A stretch of DNA of 64,000 nucleotides from Bacillota bacterium (GTDB taxonomy: Bacteria; Bacillota; Clostridia; Christensenellales; SZUA-584): NCBI GenBank assembly GCA_023461435.1, contig JAEYLC010000026.1:124001-188000 (forward strand), written 5' to 3'. The position numbers were made by a program, and so were the translations under genes. Positions 43,994-53,455 of this stretch are shown here, in pieces. Position 1 is the first letter of the stretch. Every line of letters begins with the position of its first letter. Under the pieces are notes generated by a model. The model did no database searches. It was not told where the DNA came from and was given only the letters and a program-made list of their open reading frames with translations.

Positions 43994-44932
43994 ATGGAGC
44001 GGCAGACCGAAAACAAGATAATACTTGTAAAAAGAAAAACCCGGCTTGAAGATCTGGTAGCGCGGTACAACACAACTGCACAGGCGAAATTTTATATCGA
44101 GCATATGGGCAGCGATTTTTCAGACTATGTTGCTGAGGACGCACAGTATAAGAAGTCGGTTACAGAAGCTCATAAACAGCTGGAAGCGCTGGGAAGGGTT
44201 CAGATTGTCGACAGGGAATTCATACCCAATTTCATATTCGGAGACAACGATATTGTCGTGGCGATTGGGCAGGATGGTCTTGTGGCAAATACAATGAAGT
44301 ATCTTTCCAGCCAATTTCTGATAGGTGTTAATCCCGATCCTGCCAGATGGGATGGTGTGCTGCTCCCCTTTACGGCAACCGACCTTGCTTCGGTTGTCCC
44401 GGATGTGATGAAGCGCACCCGGCCTGTTAAAGAGGTGACGATGGCCAAAGCTGTGTTAAATGACGGGCAAGCCATATATGCCGTCAATGATTTGTTTATC
44501 GGACAAAAAACACATGTGTCCTCCAGATATCAGATCATGCTGGGAAAAGACTATGAATATCAGTCATCGAGCGGCATTATCGTGTCAACAGGTCTTGGTT
44601 CCACCGGCTGGTTAAAGAGTGTTCTTTCAGGGGCACAAAGCATTGTCAGCGAAATCGCTGATAATAAAATCAACGTTCAGCCCAAAAACAGCTTGCCCTG
44701 GGATATCGATTATTTATATTTTTCAGTGAGAGAACCGTTCCCCAGCAAAACATCCAAAACGAATATCGTATTCGGAAAAGTGACTCGACAGACTCCATTG
44801 AAGATACTGTCGCAAATGCCCGAAAATGGCGTGATATTCAGCGACGGAATCGAAAGCGACTTCGTGCAATTTAACTCAGGAATAAAAGCAACCATTTCAA
44901 TCGCTGAAAAAAAGGGAAAGCTTGTTGTGTAA
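43994..44932 (+). CDS. Diverged NAD-kinase-like protein
   Basis: A 312-residue protein. Residues about 84-135 read DNDIVVAIGQDGL...LIGVNPDP, matching the GGDGT-containing nucleotide site of NAD/DAG kinases but with Gln93 and Leu96 in place of the second Gly and the Thr; Asp94 is kept. Residues 195-210 (IIVSTGLGSTGWLKSV) match the second NAD-kinase motif. The first 80 residues are an additional N-terminal part not found in PpnK. The intact Asp suggests activity, but substrate may not be NAD. It is coupled to the SPFH gene, and a terminator follows. Confidence 0.75.
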   Translation: MERQTENKIILVKRKTRLEDLVARYNTTAQAKFYIEHMGSDFSDYVAEDAQYKKSVTEAHKQLEALGRVQIVDREFIPNFIFGDNDIVVAIGQDGLVANTMKYLSSQFLIGVNPDPARWDGVLLPFTATDLASVVPDVMKRTRPVKEVTMAKAVLNDGQAIYAVNDLFIGQKTHVSSRYQIMLGKDYEYQSSSGIIVSTGLGSTGWLKSVLSGAQSIVSEIADNKINVQPKNSLPWDIDYLYFSVREPFPSKTSKTNIVFGKVTRQTPLKILSQMPENGVIFSDGIESDFVQFNSGIKATISIAEKKGKLVV

Positions 44933-44967
44933 TCAATTAAATAGACTTGCCATGTCTACATATGGCC

Positions 44968-44997
44968 CACCGAAACCGGCGGTGTTTTGCTGTTTTT
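44968..44997 (+). terminator. Terminator of the SPFH operon
   Basis: CACCG (44968-44972) pairs with CGGTG (44980-44984), followed by TTTTGCTGTTTTT. It lies 35 bp after the stop. Confidence 0.6.
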
Positions 44998-45228
44998 GGA
45001 AATAATCTGCTCATTCGTAAATATTAATACATGAGCGATAGCACTTCTTTGCTTCCTGCGCGAGGAAGCCATCACCGCCAGGTGCCTGAGCGAGACACTG
45101 GCTGATATCGATTGTAAGGAACAGTCGTTTGTACACTTAAGGTGTGACCATTGCGCAGACGGCATGCATTCAGCTGCAAATCGATTTCCTTTGGGAATGA
45201 GGATGAGGAAAACAAGAATGCGTGACTT
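44998..45228. other. Non-coding stretch, no feature recognised
   Basis: Short open frames exist on the minus strand but none has a ribosome site or a known domain. It lies between the SPFH terminator and the toxin stop. It might be part of an old mobile sequence carrying the toxin-antitoxin pair; there is no direct evidence for that. Confidence 0.3.
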
Positions 45229-45552
45229 CTAGTCGTCAACGTCTGGTTTTCCAAAAAGAATCGCTAAGTAGTCGCGTTTACCGTAGAGCACGCGTACAAT
45301 ATAGACTGCGCTGCTTTCATAGCGATAAAAGATAATATATCCGCCGCTGATCACAAAACGGTAATCTGTCTGGATACTAACAACTGATGATAAAGGCGCT
45401 CCACTGCCGGGGAAATTGACGAGTTGTCGAATTGTTTTAAATATGTGCGATAGCGTGTTTTGTGCCGCTGAGGGGTTTTCAAGCTCCACCGAAATATATT
45501 CTTTGATTTCATGCAAATCAGTAAGCGCCAGAGGGCTTAATTGAAGCCTCAC
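45229..45552 (-). CDS. RelE/ParE-family toxin
   Basis: A 107-residue basic protein of the RelE/ParE fold: MRLQLSPLALTDLHEIKEYI, IRQLVNFPGSGAPL and YRYESSAVYIVRVLYGKRDY are typical. ParE members poison gyrase and RelE members cleave mRNA on the ribosome; the C-terminal RVLYGKRDY resembles the ParE-type ending more. Its start overlaps the antitoxin stop by 4 bp (ATGA), the usual coupling. Confidence 0.87.
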   Translation of the reverse strand: MRLQLSPLALTDLHEIKEYISVELENPSAAQNTLSHIFKTIRQLVNFPGSGAPLSSVVSIQTDYRFVISGGYIIFYRYESSAVYIVRVLYGKRDYLAILFGKPDVDD

Positions 45553-45797
45553 GGCTGTATATCCAAGCTTTTTTCAGCTTCCTCAATGGTCAGCCAACCC
45601 TGTTCGCGCCCAGCCTTTTCACCGTCCGAAAGCTGCGGCATAAGTTTGATCACGGCTTGCGTTTTTTCATAGTCCTCTATATCAATCAATGCGTAGCGTC
45701 CTCTTCCGTTTTTGGTCAGAAATACCGGCTCACCTACCGCCACATCCCTCAGGACTTCGTTATAATTTCGCAAATCCGATACCGGTTTAATTTTCAT
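45549..45797 (-). CDS. Phd/YefM-family antitoxin
   Basis: An 82-residue protein from the ATG at 45797, where GAAGGTG and the family N-terminus MKIKPVSDLRNYNEVL agree; an upstream start would add an unrelated 36 residues. FLTKNGRGRYALIDIEDYEK is the YefM signature. The C-terminal tail presumably wraps the toxin. It lies upstream of the toxin, as usual. Confidence 0.9.
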   Translation of the reverse strand: MKIKPVSDLRNYNEVLRDVAVGEPVFLTKNGRGRYALIDIEDYEKTQAVIKLMPQLSDGEKAGREQGWLTIEEAEKSLDIQP

Positions 45798-45827
45798 ATC
45801 ATCACCTTCTTTTAATTTGCTGATAAT

Positions 45828-45856
45828 ATTATATGCAAATTCTTCGTAAAATACAA
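45828..45856 (-). promoter_or_regulatory. Promoter of the toxin-antitoxin operon
   Basis: Minus-strand TTGTAT (45851-45856), 17-bp spacer and a perfect TATAAT (45828-45833), 31 bp before the antitoxin start. The surroundings GCATATAATATTATC are partly symmetric and could bind the antitoxin. Confidence 0.6.
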
Positions 45857-45959
45857 CAGCAACTCTGTCACGCATCATTTGCTCCTGCTCAATCTGATGC
45901 CGCACCTAAGTAACTAGCTCCTTCTTTGACTACCCCCAAGCCGTTTTTCAACGCGCCAG

Positions 45960-46130
45960 AAGTAGGTAACGACCCCCGCCTGTGCCCCGGATAGGGTATG
46001 TCGTTCCGCATTTTTGCCGAACTAACCTGCATCTTTCGTATACATTCATCCATCTCGGGTCGGCACGGAGGCCGACCCCTACAATTCGAGAAAAAATTAT
46101 TTTGTTCTCGAAAAGATGTTTATTCGAGAA
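45960..46130. repeat. Inverted-repeat-rich intergenic element
   Basis: GGGTCGGC (46057-46064) and GCCGACCC (46071-46078) form a perfect 8-bp stem with a 6-nt loop. TTCGAGAA (46085-46092), its inverse TTCTCGAA (46105-46112) and a third copy TTCGAGAA (46123-46130) follow. The left part is GC-rich (CGACCCCCGCC, GCCCCGG). It lies between the antitoxin promoter and the hslU terminator and resembles small dispersed non-coding elements. Confidence 0.5.
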
Positions 46131-46162
46131 CAATGAATAAGCACTTTAGGCACTTTAATTAA

Positions 46163-46185
46163 AAGCGCCGGATAAACCGGCGCTT
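46163..46185 (-). terminator. Intrinsic terminator of the hslVU operon
   Basis: AAGCGCCGG (46163-46171) and CCGGCGCTT (46177-46185) make a perfect 9-bp stem with a 5-nt loop, followed on the minus strand by TTTTAATTAA. It starts 4 bp after the hslU stop. Confidence 0.9.
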
Positions 46186-46188
46186 CTG

Positions 46189-47568
<1,380 letters not shown>

Positions 47569-47570
47569 GA

Positions 47571-48101
47571 TTATACCTCCTCCACCGTGATGTGGTCGTT
47601 GGTGAATATGCAGATATTCCCCGCAATCCGTATCGCCTTTTCGGCGATTTCGGGCGCGCTTAGGTCCGTGTTCTCCTTGAGTGCCTTGGCTGCCGCGAGC
47701 GCATAGCTGCCGCCCGAACCGATCGCCGCGATATCGTCGTCCGGCATGATCACCTCGCCGCTGCCCGATACCACGAGCAGTTCATCCTTGTCCGCCGTGA
47801 TCAGCATGGCTTCGAGCTTTCTGAGCATCTTGTCGCTGCGCCACTCCTGCGCGAGCTCCACCGCGGCGCGCTGCAGGCTGCCGCTGTACTGCTCGAGCTT
47901 GGCTTCAAACCTGTCGCAAAGCGTGAATGCGTCAGCCACCGACCCCGCAAACCCCACGACGACCTTATCGTTAAAAAGCCGCCGCACCTTCTTCGCGTTA
48001 TGCTTCATGATCGTGTTCTGTCCAAACGTCACCTGTCCGTCGCCCGCCACCGCGCACTTGCCGTTGCGCCGCACCGCGACGATCGTTGTTCCTTCCATCA
48101 T
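47571..48101 (-). CDS. hslV: HslV peptidase subunit
   Basis: A 176-residue proteasome-like threonine protease. MMEGTTIVAVRRNGKCAVAGDGQVTFG is shown only in part: the mature nucleophile would be Thr5 of TTIVAVRR after a short propeptide, with the Lys of NAKKVRRL and GFAGSVADAFTL conserved. The second Met may be the true start. It forms two stacked hexamers capped by HslU. It follows trmFO by 17 bp. Confidence 0.96.
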   Translation of the reverse strand: MMEGTTIVAVRRNGKCAVAGDGQVTFGQNTIMKHNAKKVRRLFNDKVVVGFAGSVADAFTLCDRFEAKLEQYSGSLQRAAVELAQEWRSDKMLRKLEAMLITADKDELLVVSGSGEVIMPDDDIAAIGSGGSYALAAAKALKENTDLSAPEIAEKAIRIAGNICIFTNDHITVEEV

Positions 48102-48118
48102 GATTAAACTCCTTTGCC

Positions 48119-49426
48119 TTAGAGGCTCTGCTTAAAGCGCGTGATTTCCTCCAGCGCCCGCTCCGAGATTTCCCGTTTCTTCTCTTTGCCTTTCGCCCGC
48201 GAATCTATTGTATTCATAATGCCGAATGTGATATTCATCGGCTGAAAATCCGTTCCCTGATAATTGGCCACATAGTCTGCCAGCGCCCCGCACGCCGTAT
48301 TGCTGCTGAACACCGGGCGCGGCTGCCCCGAAATGTCGCTTGCGGCGAATATCCCGGCCAGCAGCCCGCTCGACGCGCTCTCCACGTAGCCCTCCACGCC
48401 CGTGATCTGACCCGCGAAAAAGAGTCCGGGGCGGTTTTTGAGCTCATAGTTGACATTAAGCTGCCCGGGGCTGGCCAGAAACGTATTCCTGTGCATCACG
48501 CCAAAGCGTGCAAACTCGGCCTGTTCGAGTCCCGGGATCATGCGAAACACGCGCTGCTGCTCGCCGTATTTGAGATGCGTCTGAAATCCGACGATGTTGT
48601 ACATGCGTCCTTCTTTGTCCTCACGGCGCAGCTGGACCACCGCGTGCGGCATCTTTTCGGCGCCCGGCGCTTTTAAGCCCACGGGCTTGAGCGGCCCAAA
48701 AAGCAGCGTCTGGAAGCCCCTTGCCGCCATCGTTTCCACGGGCATGCAGCCCTCGAACACGCGGCTGTCTTCAAAGCCGTGAACCTGTACCGTCTCCGCG
48801 CCGGTCAGCGCTTCGTAAAACGCGCGGTACTGCGCTTCATCCATCGGGCAGTTGATGTAATCGTCGCCGCCCTTGTCGTATCGCGAACCAAAAAACGCCT
48901 TGGTCATGTCGATGCTGTCGCCCATCACGATGGGCGCTGCCGCGTCATAGAACGCGAGCATGCCGGCCCCCACGGTTTCTTCGATATCCTTCGCGAGCAG
49001 CCCTTCCACAAGCGGGCCCGGCGCCGCGATTACCACCCCGTCTTCGGGCAGGTACAGCGCTTCCTCGCGTATCACGTCTATATTCTTGTGCTCAATGATC
49101 TCTCTGGTGACCCGCGCGGAAAACTGGCTTCTGTCCACCGCCAGCGCACCGCCCGCCGGGACGCGCGATACGTCCGCCGCCCGCATGATCAGCGAATCAA
49201 GCTCGCGCATTTCCTCTTTCAAGAGGCCCACCGCGTTATACAGTCCTTCGGCGCGAAACGAATTGGAACAGATGATCTCCGCGAAAAGGCCCGATTTATG
49301 CGCCGGAGACAGTTTGCCCGGCTTTTGCTCGAACAGTGTGACCTTGATTCCGCGCCGGGCCATCTGATACGCCGCCTCACATCCCGCCAGCCCCGCGCCG
49401 ATCACAACGGCCTTATTCTGCGCCAT
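48119..49426 (-). CDS. trmFO: Methylenetetrahydrofolate-tRNA uracil-54 methyltransferase
   Basis: A 435-residue flavoprotein (Gid family). The FAD-binding motif VVIGAGLAGCEAAYQMARRG is at the N-terminus; SFRAEGLYNAVGLLKEEMR and the C-terminal GVEGYVESASSGLLAG are conserved. It makes ribothymidine at position 54 of tRNA using methylene-THF, the usual route in Firmicutes. Its start overlaps the topA stop by 14 bp, as is common in this gene order. Confidence 0.96.
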   Translation of the reverse strand: MAQNKAVVIGAGLAGCEAAYQMARRGIKVTLFEQKPGKLSPAHKSGLFAEIICSNSFRAEGLYNAVGLLKEEMRELDSLIMRAADVSRVPAGGALAVDRSQFSARVTREIIEHKNIDVIREEALYLPEDGVVIAAPGPLVEGLLAKDIEETVGAGMLAFYDAAAPIVMGDSIDMTKAFFGSRYDKGGDDYINCPMDEAQYRAFYEALTGAETVQVHGFEDSRVFEGCMPVETMAARGFQTLLFGPLKPVGLKAPGAEKMPHAVVQLRREDKEGRMYNIVGFQTHLKYGEQQRVFRMIPGLEQAEFARFGVMHRNTFLASPGQLNVNYELKNRPGLFFAGQITGVEGYVESASSGLLAGIFAASDISGQPRPVFSSNTACGALADYVANYQGTDFQPMNITFGIMNTIDSRAKGKEKKREISERALEEITRFKQSL

Positions 49427-51599
49427 CGGCCTTCTTCCGCTGATTCTTTATGCAGTCCGGATTCGAGCATTTTTTATAGCTGCTGCCGCCCGACAGCCTC
49501 CGCAGCACCATCATGGAGCCGCATGCCTCGCATTTGTCGGCAATCGGCATATCCCACGATACAAAATCGCATTCCGGATACCCCTCGCAACCGTAGAACG
49601 TCTTTCTCGTTTTGGCGGAACGTTTTTCAACGATGCGCTTGCCGCATTTGGGGCAAGGAGTCTCGATATATTTCACCACGGGTTTGGTATTTCTGCACTC
49701 CGGATATCCCGGGCACGCCAGAAACTGCCCGAAACGCCCGTCCTTATACACCATCGTCCGGCCGCATTTTTCGCAGACCACATCGGATTCTTTCACAGGC
49801 AGCTCCACGCGCTCCACGGTTTTGTCGGCCTGCTCCAGCGTCTTCTCGAACGGTTCGTAAAAATCGCGCAGCAGCTTTTTCCACTGCTCGCCGCCGTTTT
49901 CGATGTCATCGAGCTTGTTCTCGAGATCCGCCGTGAATTCGATATCCACGATATCCGAAAAATTCTGTTTCATCAGGTTATTGACGATCACGCCAAGCTC
50001 GGTGGGCTTTAACGCCTTGCCGTCCTTCTCAATGTAACGGCGTTCCTGTATTGTCGATATGATGGGCGCGTAGGTGCTCGGTCTGCCGATGCCCTTTTCC
50101 TCCAGCGCGCGCACGAGCGTCGCCTCGGTATAGCGGCTCGGCGGCTGTGTGAAATTCTGCTTCGGGGTAATGCTCTTGAGCGGGCAGTTTTCCCCTTCGT
50201 ACAGCGCGGGCAGCAGCATATCCTTGGTCTCGTCTTCTTCGGTGTTGTATATTGCGGTGTAACCCTTGAAGATGAGGCGCGAACCGCTCGCTTTGAACGT
50301 GCAATCGCCCGCGTTCAGCGTCACCTGCATCGTTTCCGACACGGACGGCGTCATCTGGCTGGCCACGAAACGGTTGTATATGAGCTTGTATAATCGGTAC
50401 TGATCCTTGGAAAGCGAATTCTTGAGCGATTCGGGCGTCAATTCCATATGCGACGGACGGATCGCCTCGTGCGCGTCCTGCGCTTTGCTTGACTTTTTAT
50501 AGTAGTTGGGCTTCTCGGGCAGATAGTCCTTGCCGTATTCGGCTTCGATATATATGCGCACAGCGGTCAGCGCTTCTTCCGAGACGCGCGTCGAATCAGT
50601 ACGGATGTATGTGACAAGACCCACAGGGCCGCCGCTGCCGATCTCCACGCCTTCATACAGCTGCTGCGCCACGAGCATCGTGCGTTTGGCCGTAAACCCG
50701 AGCGCGCTTGATGCCGCCTGCTGCAGATAGCTGGTGGTAAACGGCGGCGCCGCGTTCTTCTTCTTTTCACCCTTCTTGATGCTGCTGATGATAAAATCCT
50801 TGCCCTTGATATCAGCCAGCACCTTATCGGCGTCCGCTTTGTTCTCAAGCTTTTGCTTCTCGCCGCCGCGTCCGAAGAATTTGGCTTCAAACTCATTCGC
50901 CCTGCCGCTGTCTAAAAGCTTTGCGGTGATCGTCCAGAACTCCTCGGGCACAAACGCCGTGATCTCGTCCTCCCTGTCGCAGATGATGCGCACCGCGACG
51001 GATTGCACGCGCCCCGCGGAAAGGCCCTTTTTCACCTTGCGCCAAAGCAGCGGGCTTAATTTATAGCCCACGAGTCGATCGAGCACGCGCCGCGCCTGCT
51101 GCGCGTCCACGAGGTCAATATTGATTTTTCTCGGGTGCTGTATCGCGCTGGTGACCGCGCTTTTGGTGATCTCATTGAATTCGATGCGGCTGACCTCGCC
51201 TGTGTCCACGCCGAGCATGTTCGCGATATGCCACGATATCGCTTCGCCTTCGCGGTCAGGGTCGGTTGCGAGAAAGATGTTGCGCGCGCCCGAAGCGCCC
51301 GCCTTCATGGCTGAGATGATGTCCTTCTTGCCGCGTATCTGAATGTACTTTGGCTCGAAGTCGTTGTCGATATCCACACCGAGGGTGCTCTTGGGCAAGT
51401 CTCTCACATGGCCGCCGCTGGCCTGCACCTTATACCCGGTGCCCAAAAACTGACTGATCGTTTTGGCCTTTGCGGGCGACTCCACGATGACGAGATCGTA
51501 GTTCCTCTTTGCCGCCGGTTTCGAGGCGGATTTTGCCGCCGGCTTTGAAGTTTTCTTTGCCGCCGGTTTTGAAGCCTTTTTCGCGGTACTCTTTTGCAT
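49413..51599 (-). CDS. topA: DNA topoisomerase I
   Basis: A 728-residue type IA topoisomerase from the ATG at 51599, chosen because GGAG lies 6 nt upstream. Residues about 3-33 are a Lys/Ala-rich tail of KPAAK-like units. The TOPRIM domain begins DLVIVESPAKAKTI, the catalytic Tyr is in VTYIRTDSTRVS, and three C-terminal four-cysteine zinc modules follow (CEKCGRTM, CPKCGKRI, CEACGSMM). It relaxes negative supercoils. The basic tail is unusual in position, as such tails are more often C-terminal. Confidence 0.96.
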   Translation of the reverse strand: MQKSTAKKASKPAAKKTSKPAAKSASKPAAKRNYDLVIVESPAKAKTISQFLGTGYKVQASGGHVRDLPKSTLGVDIDNDFEPKYIQIRGKKDIISAMKAGASGARNIFLATDPDREGEAISWHIANMLGVDTGEVSRIEFNEITKSAVTSAIQHPRKINIDLVDAQQARRVLDRLVGYKLSPLLWRKVKKGLSAGRVQSVAVRIICDREDEITAFVPEEFWTITAKLLDSGRANEFEAKFFGRGGEKQKLENKADADKVLADIKGKDFIISSIKKGEKKKNAAPPFTTSYLQQAASSALGFTAKRTMLVAQQLYEGVEIGSGGPVGLVTYIRTDSTRVSEEALTAVRIYIEAEYGKDYLPEKPNYYKKSSKAQDAHEAIRPSHMELTPESLKNSLSKDQYRLYKLIYNRFVASQMTPSVSETMQVTLNAGDCTFKASGSRLIFKGYTAIYNTEEDETKDMLLPALYEGENCPLKSITPKQNFTQPPSRYTEATLVRALEEKGIGRPSTYAPIISTIQERRYIEKDGKALKPTELGVIVNNLMKQNFSDIVDIEFTADLENKLDDIENGGEQWKKLLRDFYEPFEKTLEQADKTVERVELPVKESDVVCEKCGRTMVYKDGRFGQFLACPGYPECRNTKPVVKYIETPCPKCGKRIVEKRSAKTRKTFYGCEGYPECDFVSWDMPIADKCEACGSMMVLRRLSGGSSYKKCSNPDCIKNQRKKADGAE

Positions 51600-51666
51600 T
51601 TTAAACTCCATGCTCGTTGGTTTTACATTCAAAAGGCGTGTGTATATGCCTTTTCTTGTGCATATT

Positions 51667-51906
51667 TTATGCGGCAAGCCGCCGTTTCAACACATACTGG
51701 CCCTTTAAGAGCAGATTATATATTCGGATGAAAAAAAAAGCAAGCGCAACTTCCTCTATCTGGTTTGCTGCCTCATCTACATTATAATGATTCCGATAAT
51801 AATCTTTCCTACTTGGATATGCGCTTGTGCTAATGAAAAATAAGATGTTGATAAAAATTAATGCTGCAATAGTAAATAATATTCTTTTTAATATGATTTC
51901 AATCAT
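51667..51906 (-). CDS. Small membrane-associated hypothetical protein
   Basis: A 79-residue frame from the ATG at 51906 with AGGAG 5 nt upstream. Residues about 8-28 are strongly hydrophobic (LFTIAALIFINILFFISTSA), followed by a charged stretch and a second hydrophobic segment. No family recognised. Composition is AT-rich compared with topA. It lies in an 360-bp gap between the NlpC/P60 gene and topA; the gene is probable but not certain. Confidence 0.45.
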   Translation of the reverse strand: MIEIILKRILFTIAALIFINILFFISTSAYPSRKDYYRNHYNVDEAANQIEEVALAFFFIRIYNLLLKGQYVLKRRLAA

Positions 51907-51959
51907 ATGACTCCTGAACAATTAAAGTCGATTGTAAACCGATCTTTTGTATTCGCATC

Positions 51960-53396
51960 CTATTGTGCGTAAGGTCTCGCGCCCATAAAAATCTTCCATT
52001 CAGCATCGCTCCAGAGCTCGTCGATCACCACACGGCCCCGGCTGGAGCTGGCTTCAATCACCTTGTTATCACCGAGATAAATCGCCGAATGATGAATTTC
52101 GTGCCACCGCCCGCAATGGCATTTTTTAGACCAGAAAATAAGATCGCCCGGCCGAAGGTCCTCCAGTTCCACCTCGCAGCCATTGTTATAACAATACCGC
52201 GCCTGTTCCACCGAAGAGGTGGGAATCACAACGCCGGCTTGATCATATGCCCAATATGCGAAATACGAGCAGTCCACATAACGGCCTGTCCCCCTTTTGC
52301 CTTTTGAATAGGGGTTCCCGAGCCGGGTCAGCGCGGCCTGCACAATCGCCGTGCCCGTGGTGCCTTCGTCCAAATTCGCAAGGATAGCCGTCAGTTGATC
52401 GGCATCCAAACCATCATAATAATCAATACCCAGCAGCTGCGCAAAAACCGCGTAATAATCCGGGGACATCAGTTCTTCGAGTTTCTGCTTTTGCTCGTCG
52501 GTAAAGCCCTGTGCTTCCGCGCCTTCTTCATACGTCAGGCTTTCTACGTCCAAACAGGCCGTCAGTGTCGTGACAGGCGTTGACTCCTCGGTGCTGGTGG
52601 CCGGCAATTTTTGAGCCGTGGTCTTGGCTGATACCTCTACGATGTTCATGCTGTCGTATATGCTGCCCAGCAGCTCCATATCCGTTTCAGGGATACCGTT
52701 GAGCCCCCGGAGCTCGGTGCCTGTGGCGACGGCGTACACGGCAAGCACATCGGCCCAGTTGTTTACGGTATTGCTGTCGCCCTCCACATCGCCGGTGTAT
52801 GCTGTTTGAAACTCATCAAACTGGGCATTTGCTTTGACTGACTCAATCTTCGAATCTGTCTGTTCATTAAATTTGGCATTGATCTGGTCTATCGCCGCGC
52901 TGATGGTGATGCTGCCCGGCATGGCCTGAGCCTGTCCGGTTGTATTCTCCGTATACTGCGTTTTCCGCATCTCAGCCAAGGACAGGCTGATTTCCGACTC
53001 GTATTCCGGAAGCAGCTTCAGGGCGGGCTCGGTTTTAAGCTTTGCGGATGGTGACGTATTCTCCTCCGTCGGGCTGGCAGCGCTTTCCGAGGGCTGGGCC
53101 AGTGCCGACATCACCGAAGCCGCTGCAAAACCTGCCGGGGCCTGCGCCATTTGACCGGTTTGTCCCGACAGCTCGGAAACCCTGACCAGTGCCACAGTCG
53201 CAACGACAACAGCCAACAGCAAAGCCAAGGCCAATCCTCCGAAGGCCGCAGTCAATCTGCGGTTTGAGAAGCGATAAGAACTGGGCTGCTTCCTGACATC
53301 CGTGGAGGAAATGGTAATGCTAAACTGCTCGAAGCGTTTTTTCTTTTTTATTGAGAAGTTTTTCTCTTTGTTTACCATATGCACTAATATAAACAT
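51960..53396 (-). CDS. Membrane-anchored NlpC/P60 (C40) peptidase
   Basis: A 478-residue protein: a basic cytoplasmic N-terminus, one membrane helix (about 50-71), a low-complexity Ser/Thr/Pro/Glu region, a helical middle part and a C-terminal NlpC/P60 domain with Cys376 (RYVDCSYFAYW) and His436 (EIHHSAIYLG). Such enzymes cut peptidoglycan stem peptides. A Met at residue 7 is another possible start; neither has a clear ribosome site, and the upstream palindrome covers the region. It sits between dprA and topA, where most relatives have nothing. Peptidase type is sure; the start is not. Confidence 0.83.
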   Translation of the reverse strand: MFILVHMVNKEKNFSIKKKKRFEQFSITISSTDVRKQPSSYRFSNRRLTAAFGGLALALLLAVVVATVALVRVSELSGQTGQMAQAPAGFAAASVMSALAQPSESAASPTEENTSPSAKLKTEPALKLLPEYESEISLSLAEMRKTQYTENTTGQAQAMPGSITISAAIDQINAKFNEQTDSKIESVKANAQFDEFQTAYTGDVEGDSNTVNNWADVLAVYAVATGTELRGLNGIPETDMELLGSIYDSMNIVEVSAKTTAQKLPATSTEESTPVTTLTACLDVESLTYEEGAEAQGFTDEQKQKLEELMSPDYYAVFAQLLGIDYYDGLDADQLTAILANLDEGTTGTAIVQAALTRLGNPYSKGKRGTGRYVDCSYFAYWAYDQAGVVIPTSSVEQARYCYNNGCEVELEDLRPGDLIFWSKKCHCGRWHEIHHSAIYLGDNKVIEASSSRGRVVIDELWSDAEWKIFMGARPYAQ

Positions 53397-53443
53397 CCTG
53401 AAACGGTTTAATCAATTTTTTTTATTGGTTAAACCGTTTCAGG
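53397..53443. promoter_or_regulatory. Long palindrome between dprA and the C40 gene
   Basis: CCTGAAACGGTTTAA (53397-53411) and TTAAACCGTTTCAGG (53429-53443) are perfect 15-bp inverted repeats, and CAAT/ATTG extend the stem inward around a run of T. It abuts the C40 start codon on the minus strand. It lacks the usual downstream T-run, so it may be an atypical terminator for dprA or an operator controlling the C40 gene. Confidence 0.6.
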
Positions 53444-53455
53444 GCTTTAGCGCCG

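Noticed and set aside
44956..45254. Short minus-strand frames downstream of the toxin gene
   Set aside because: No ribosome site, low-complexity composition, no domain; they also overlap the SPFH terminator.
49413..51599. Start of topA at the upstream ATG near 51677
   Set aside because: No ribosome site there; GGAG lies 6 nt before the ATG at 51599.
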